From Anthopleura xanthogrammica (lineage: Eukaryota > Cnidaria > Anthozoa > Actiniaria > Actiniidae), in assembly GCA_964019055.1 (NCBI GenBank), contig OZ025211.1, forward strand, positions 1,316,635-1,380,634: DNA of 64,000 bases, given 5' to 3'. Numbering within the stretch: position 1 is the stretch's first letter; every line of letters begins with the position of its first letter. A model generated the notes under the pieces. The model saw only the letters and a program-made list of their open reading frames with translations, was not told the origin of the DNA and did no database searches. A program made the translations under genes and the position numbers. Shown piece after piece: positions 57,168 through 64,000 of the stretch.

Positions 57168-60100
57168 ACTCTTTGGGCTTTGATCCCCAATGCAGTTATT
57201 TAGTTACCCAGCTCAGTGGGCCAACTTTCTCAAATCCTGACAATTCCAACTTCCCGGTGATTTGTGCAGTCTTTTAACCGTACACCTTCGGGATGAGTAA
57301 TACTTCTGGAATTTTGGAGTTCTTTCTGAGGGTCTTTAGCGTGGGTGGTATAGATTCCTTTTACGATTCTCAGTACCCTGCAATTGAAATTTACTGACTT
57401 CGAATTTCTGTGTTGTTGTTGTCTAGCACAAATCAATGCTACCTCGATCTCGTGAACAATACTACGTACATACTAGAATGTTATTGGTCAAAAGGGCGAG
57501 CTCTTGTCACCGGGAACGCGCCTCATTTGCTCAAACAAGGCAAAATACCAACCCTTTTTCATCCTTTGAAAATACCGCTAATTGGCAGCTTGTTCAAAAC
57601 CGGAAATGAAAAAGAATGAAGGATCATTTTGCTGCATCGAGTAAGTTCCAGCGAAAAAAGCAAGGAAGAACAATTTTTTTGTACAAATCATTATGCAAAT
57701 TCTCTGGATCTTTTTGTTTCAAAGCTCCAGGTTCGAGCCAAATGCAGATATAAGTGAGTTGATAATGCGGCTAGTTTGCGCTAGTAGACATGCAGAAAGG
57801 TCAAAGTTGCATAAAATCTGTCAGTCAGTGTTTTCATGCAGTCAAACTAGTTTTGTTCCTTAGGATAACTTTAGAGTAAATATGATTGACAAGTTAATAG
57901 TAGCTACGCTTGATGACTGCACTGAAATAGTTGGAGAAAAACACTAGTTGAAGCACATAACAAACAGCAAATGTGCTGCAATCCTGCCTGGCGTTTTGTT
58001 TTACCAGCCATCAATCTATCTGTACGACATTCCACTTCAACTATGTACCTATCGACAGACCACAGGAAAAACAATTTATCCAAAAACAAACACAAAAAAG
58101 CTATCTATTCAATAATATGCTGGGTCATATCGAAGTAACAAGGTAATGAGAGATAATACAAGGGTATAAAATAGAAATATAGGCTAGAGAAAAGAGTGTT
58201 CAAGAAGAGAACAAAATACGACCGGAAGTAGATTGTTCAGGAACATTTCCTGTGCTCGCTACTAACTGTGATACAATGTACCTAATTGAGAACATTTCTA
58301 GATTATTACTCGTTATTCCTATATTACTTCACACCTTCCGAACACTTGTTATCTCAAGTTTTCTTTGTTTGAGCTATTTTTCGCAGTTATAATTCGAGTA
58401 AGTTGATGTTAGATGATAATGTTGGCGCTTGGCCAGCACTGATGGATAGTCACGCTTGCCAGCCTGCCTGTTCTCAAATGTCCTGCCAGATCAGCTAGAG
58501 AACAAATATGCATTTATTTATCACAGGGAGGAAGAACCAGTGACTAAGCTGTTCTATCAACTATTGCTCAGGCAATTACCTTAATTGAAGGACCTAAATA
58601 AAAGTAAGGAAGTCGATCAAATAATTTTATTGCTAAATTTATATAGCCTTCCTGTAAGTTGTTTCTTCCTGCCATCTGTCGAAAACTTTCCTGAACTTTT
58701 ATACCGTATTTCTCGCTTTTTTCATAGAAAAAGAAAAACCAAAAGCAATAAGAGAGAGTAGGAATGAAAAAAGACAAATATTGATTAAAACGAAGGTGGT
58801 AAATCGTTTGTAGAGGGCGTAAATAACGCAGAATGACGTAGTTTCAGTAGATTGTATCCCCACTCACTGGTTCCCCACGTCAACCACGAACATGACACTG
58901 TGTTTGTTTAGCTTTAATGTAGGCTGAAAAATTATTCAACTTCGAGATGAAAATTCATAATTTCATCCTATTTCATTGTCCGTCAAATTTCATCGACTGA
59001 CACTTCAGAATAAATTCAATGACCGACGAGTAGTTCTTTTTGCTATTAAAATAGTTGCGATAAAAAGTTAAATTTAACACCGTAAAAAAATAAGAAATAT
59101 CACTTACTCGCTTACTCTTAAAATATATCCGTAAATTTTGTACATTATTCAAAGAAAATAATAAAGTCGTTTCGGAAAAAAATGGACGAAATGCTAAATT
59201 AACTAAGCTTGTATCCAGTTCAGTTCACAAGAAAAAATTTGCTTAAATTCTTATAAAAAAAAAATTTGAATCTATAAGGACATATTTTGAAATATGTTTA
59301 AAGCCCTTCAAAATATTCTTATCACATCCATCGTAAAATGACTGAGTTGTTAACACTTCTGCCACTCTCCACCCCTCCCCCCTCAAAAACAAATGACTTT
59401 CCAATATTAATGGTTATACTAAAGGCAAAGCCTCGTTGATTAAGGGAAGTTGGATGACTGAAATAAAAGGAATTTTAAGCCATCAAATTACTTCTAATGA
59501 GTAGCCCCTCCCCTCCCCCCTAAAAAACAAATGACTTTCCAATATTAATGGTTATACTAAAGGGAAAACCCCGTTAATTAAGGGAAGTTGAATGACTGAA
59601 TTAAGAAGAATTTTAGGCCATCAAATAACTCAGTTCTCATGAGATATATTTTTGGAATTTACGTCAAGCCGTTTATTAGTTTTTGATCAAATATTTATAA
59701 CATTTTATCAAGGAAGAGGAAGAGGAAGAGGAATTTTTTTTTTTGAATTGATAAATGGTTTAATCGCTAAAACGGCTTTTTGTAATATTTGGAAAACAAG
59801 GAAAAACTGAGATGAAAAACTAGTGTCAATAATCTGAAGCATTGAAGCAAGACGTAGTAGCGTGGGTTGTAACTAGTGGCAACAGCACTGCACCTGCACT
59901 GGCCATGGACCGTCGTTATTATACAATATGTACTCCATAACATACGTCTCTCCAAAGAATAACTACTTATTTTCACTACAACATGGTCTTCAATTACGCC
60001 AGCAACACTGCTCAAGTTTTTGTCTGACTAAGAGTTAGTTTGATATATCGAGAAAAAGTAGCCGGACAAAGATAGAATTTAAAGTGATAATAACCTAGAA

Positions 60101-61535
60101 CATCTCTCTACTCGAGCACACACTGAGATCACTTACAAAGCCGGTTCGAGGAAGTAAGTGCACATTAGTCACTTCCCGCTCTTTTTGGTTCTCTACAAAA
60201 CTTCAGTTCTCACCTCCTTATCATCATGTACAAACGTGCTCTCTTGTTTGACTATAGTAGCTGTGCCACGTAATCAGTAACCAATCAGTAAACACATCCT
60301 ACTATACCGAAGTAAGTGAGTATGTGTTGTTATTTGCATATTGGTGGATTATAAAACTGTTAAATAAAATGAAGACTGGGATCGTCCGGGTTGGTTTTCT
60401 ATTCTAAAAAGCTCGGGATTTTTTCTGAGCTCACTGCTTATGTGTGTCAACTATTTCTTTCTTGAATAAGCAATTTTACCCCTGTGCGATGGAAAATTGC
60501 CCATAGTAAAAACGTTAGATATAACTGTCGAGATTAAGACCCAGGGATTCTTCCAGTATGATAGAGGAAGCTAGTAGAACAGGTAAGCAAATACAAACAC
60601 CTTAGGATATTATTGGAAATTGAAATATTATGTGGAAGTCTTAATGATAGCCAGTGAGTGATGCCGGCACTGAAAACACACACATTAGTCAAAGAGTGAG
60701 TCCTTTTTACACAGTCACTTCAATGAGCTGAATTTAGGATAGAATTTTATTCACTGGTTTGTAAAGATGAGTTCAGTAGCACAGTTGGAGAACCTTCAAT
60801 TTTCTACTCTAAATGAAAAACTCCTCTAGATTTTCAATACTAAGTTAAACGTACATGAGCCAATCAATTGTCCTACGCGCTCTGATCCATAAAATTATTA
60901 CCGAAAAATCTTGACTCCTACTGCCTGTGACGCTGATCGTTCATGAAAAGTAATCCGCTGTATTAAAGTACAGAGAGAGTAAACTCTTCGTCCCCTGTCT
61001 CTAATCGAACACCTCCTTTACGTGATTTTAAGTTATAAACCTTAAAGTTGCGCAATACTTGACCAGTTTAGTATTTTAAGACTTTAAGTGTTGGTCCGTC
61101 GTACCCGGCTAAACCTCCCACACGCTTTGATATAACCACGCATGTCATATTGCTGGCAATGGTTAATACTCAACTAAAATAATCGCTGTCCAATCAAGAG
61201 GGGGTTGATTGCTAACAAATAGTTGAAATTTCATATGATAGTTCTATAGATAACAGTTTACTACGATTCGGTTAAGCACGTTCCGTCAAGCTGATCTGGA
61301 ATAGTGACGTAGACATGACGTCACTGCAAAATTGAGGTGTCATGAAGTCTGCGAAAATTGACTTATAAAAGTTTATATCTGAGATAAATCTAGATTTTTA
61401 GAAGGGGTTTTTGATATTTCGTATCCATTTACTATGCTATTCATCATTGCGTGGGAAAATAAAATAAAGAAATAATCGTTTCCCGAGCCGCTGACCATGG
61501 GCTACTAAGGATGACACCTCAGTTTCGGTTATTAA
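57168..61535. other. Intergenic, no gene recognised
   Basis: Contains the HMGA-like upstream region and the 59370 tandem repeat. A short ATG-bounded stretch at 60557-60579 ends in a GTAAGC donor-like site but is too short to call. Confidence 0.4.
59370..59640. repeat. Two-copy tandem repeat, period about 138 bp
   Basis: AAACAAATGACTTTCCAATA, TTAATGGTTATACTAAAGG and AAGGGAAGTTG occur at about 59385 and 59523, each preceded by a C-rich run. Confidence 0.75.
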
Positions 61536-62640
61536 TGGTCTATACCACTACATCAGGGTATATTGGTCTATCGTTCTGTTAGTACTGGTCTATAGGACTA
61601 CATCAGGGTCTATTGGTCTATCGGTCTGTTAGTACTGGTCTATAGGACTACACCAGGGTCTATTGGTCTATCGGTCTGTTACTACTGGTCTATAGGACTA
61701 TATCAGGGTCTATTGGTCTATCGTTCTGTTAGTACTGGTCCGCTATAGGACTACATCAGGGTCTATTGGTCTATCGGTCTGTTAGTACTGGTCTATAGGA
61801 CTACATCAGGGTCTATTGGTCTATCGTTCTGTTACTACTGGTCTATAGGACTATATCAGGGTCTATTGGTCTATCGTTCTGTTACTACTGGTCTATACGA
61901 CTACATCAGGGTCTATTGGTCTATCGGTCTGTTAGTACTGGTCTATAGGACTACATCAGGGTCTATTGGTCTATCGTTCTGTTACTACTGGTCTATAGGA
62001 CTATATCAGGGTCTATTGGTCTATCGTTCTGTTACTACTGGTCTATAGGACTACATCAGGGTCTATTGGTCTATCGGTCTGTTAGTACTGGTCTATAGGA
62101 CTACATCAGGGTCTATTGGTCTATCGTTCTGTTAGTACTGGTCTATAGGACTACACCAGGGTCTATTGGTCTACCGGTCTGTTAGTACTGGTCTATAGGA
62201 CTATATCAGGGTCTATTGGTCTATCGTTCTGTTAGTACTGGTCTATAGGACTACATCAGGGTCTATTGATCTATCGGTCTGTTACTACTGGTCTATACGA
62301 CTACATCAGGGTCTATTGGTCTATCGGTCTGTTACTACTGGTCTATAGGACTACATCAGGGTCTATTGGTCTATCGGTCTGTTAGTACTGGTCTATAGGA
62401 CTACATCAGGGTCTATTGGTCTATCGGTCTGTTAGTACTGGTCTATAGGACTACATCAGGGTCTATTGGTCTATCGTTCTGTTAGTACTGGTCTATAGGA
62501 CTACATCAGGGTCTATTGGTCTATCGGTCTGTTAGTACTGGTCTATAGGACTACATCAGGGTCTATTGGTCTATCGTTCTGTTAGTACTGGTCTATAGGA
62601 CTACACCAGGGTCTATTGGTCTATCGGTCTGTTAGTACTC
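61536..62640. repeat. 50-bp tandem array (GGTCTAT-rich)
   Basis: About 22 copies of GTACTGGTCTATAGGACTAC, ATCAGGGTCTATTGGTCTAT, CGGTCTGTTA with few substitutions (cgttct/cggtct, actact/agtact). Ends in the half palindromic MITE at 62641. No gene overlaps it. Confidence 0.96.
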
Positions 62641-62755
62641 AACTTCTTTTGATTCATTAAAAACAAAAGAAGGTTTAAACAAAAGAAGGTGAGAAATCCG
62701 GAATAAAATCGCATGCGCACTGAAAACGATCCTTAAACTTTGAACTGGCTTATAG
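62641..62755. mobile_element. Palindromic MITE, family C, half copy
   Basis: Carries the right arm (AAACAAAAGAAGGTGAGAAA, AATCGCATGCGCACTGAAAA, GAACTGGCTTATA) and only a vestige of the left arm. It caps the 50-bp tandem array. Confidence 0.7.
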
Positions 62756-64000
62756 CGTGGTGTGGTCTTATACTGATCTATATATAGTCTGTCGCTCTAC
62801 TAACGTAATTTATGGATCTCACAATCAGCCCGGTTTTTTCCTTTTCTTTTCACTTCTTTTGCTTGAGAGGAAAAGGGAATTTCCCTGAATTAATTGTTTG
62901 ATGAAACGAACTTCGCAAACTAACAAATCACGTACTTGATACTCAATCCGCGCAAATAACTAAATTAAGCCAACTGACAAAACAAGCTGGTGAAAAAAAA
63001 GAAAGAAAAAAGTCGGAAAGTCAGTAAGAAAAAGAAAAGAAAGAAAATATTACGAAATAAGACAAGGTCTTATCACCGTAGAATAGTATCAAACAATAAT
63101 GATTATCCGGCTTTACGCTGATATCAAGATTTAAACGTTTTTACTTAATTCAAAAATACCGCGAAGTAAATTAACTAAACAACAAACAATAGGTACAATT
63201 AGTACGTTATACTGGAACTTGCAACTCAAACAGTTAACTAAAATAATGAATAGCAGGCAATACCTTGGTCTCTATGTCTTGGCAGGATTTGTTTCTCGGG
63301 GTTTTTTTCTTCGATGTCTTTCTTGTTCGTCGGTTTATTCATGAATGAAAGATTCTAGCTGTTTTCTGATTTTTTAAAGGTATCAGCTCGTCTCATATAA
63401 ATATTACAACGCGTGATTGATTCAAATAAACACGGGGAGTAATTTTATATCTGTGCGTTTTTGCACGGTTAAAATCGGGATTTTACTTCTTTCGAAAATG
63501 AGGTACTCGGAAGTTGACGTAACGCGTTTTACATGTAATGCGTCACGCTTCAGTCAGACTTCGTTCCTTGTTGCCTTTCGATTTTGTTTTGATTGCTTTC
63601 AGCGAGGGAAAATTTAATAAGTTCTAGAAGGATCTAGAAACAGACGCAACGGCTTAGTGAAAATCCCCGCTTCTTATCCTCACACCGAAAAATTACCGTA
63701 AAAAGCGAAAAATAGCGAAACAAAGCACTTAGAACTTTTTGGATGTTATTGTTGAAATCTTTATATTCAAATATAAAAGCCAGTGTTCATTTTCATGGCA
63801 ATTGAAATTACGCCAATTTTTGTTGAAAAAAAAACCACGTTGCACCGAGTTCAGTATCATATATTCAGGACTTTTATCAACAAGGACGGATCAATGTGAC
63901 AATAGTATCTCTTTACAGCTTGCTCATGTTTTTAGACTTGTCTCTCAACTCTCAAGCAGTGCTTGATTTTGTTATCTGCCGAGTTTATTTTCACCGCGAG
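62756..64000. other. Right edge, no gene recognised
   Basis: AT-rich sequence with A-rich runs near 63000-63050; no coding similarity seen. Confidence 0.4.

Noticed and set aside
59767..60015. 82-aa minus-strand ORF
   Set aside because: No family resemblance, no clear splice sites, ends in a hydrophobic Phe-rich tail typical of chance AT-rich ORFs.
60557..60580. Possible first coding exon ATG...ACAG followed by gtaagc
   Set aside because: Only eight codons, with no downstream partner exon recognised within the window.
61866..62048. ORF across the 50-bp array
   Set aside because: Simple read-through of a tandem repeat with no protein-like features.

Overview
The window looks like an AT-rich invertebrate metazoan nuclear genome, most plausibly a cnidarian (an anthozoan is my best guess, not proven). 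The reasons are spliced genes with GT-AG introns, animal-specific families (CADPS/CAPS, SLC16, MSRB3-type reductase, HMGA-type AT-hook protein), a NACHT-LRR receptor gene, and introns packed with LINE fragments, tRNA-derived SINEs and short foldback (MITE-like) elements.

Layout. (1) 1-4222: repeats, including a truncated LINE (about 640-1712) inside a larger insertion. (2) 4223-28819, minus strand: a complete 27-exon CADPS/CAPS gene. All exon phases join cleanly into 1251 codons plus stop. Its 6.3-kb intron between exons 24 and 23 holds an intronless 1202-aa gene on the opposite strand (7393-11001), which encodes a four-TM, connexin-like N-terminus, a NACHT NTPase and 12 near-identical LRRs. 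(3) 30724-31198, minus: a two-exon gene for a 100-aa secreted precursor with two Cys-Cys loops and GKK/GKKR amidation/cleavage signals, a candidate neuropeptide or peptide-hormone gene. (4) 34893-38446, minus: a four-exon SLC16 (monocarboxylate transporter-like) gene. A 590-bp heptamer array lies just past its stop. (5) 40365-45014, plus: a five-exon methionine-R-sulfoxide reductase B with a hydrophobic N-terminus and a KSEL C-terminus, as in the ER form of MSRB3. A 57-bp tandem array fills its last intron. (6) 49413-57113, minus: a five-exon HMGA-like gene with four AT-hooks, each on its own exon, and an acidic tail. (7) 57114-64000: no recognisable gene; it carries a 50-bp tandem array at 61536-62640.

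The genes do not form an operon-like unit. Two themes stand out. First, CADPS (dense-core vesicle priming) lies next to a likely secreted amidated peptide, which is suggestive but may be chance. Second, repeats are very active: at least ten foldback families, several in multiple copies within 64 kb, nested insertions, and two partial exon duplications inside CADPS introns.

The most interesting object is the NLR-like protein whose N-terminal domain has the four-helix, two-loop, paired-cysteine layout of connexins instead of a death-fold domain. Structural comparison would settle that.
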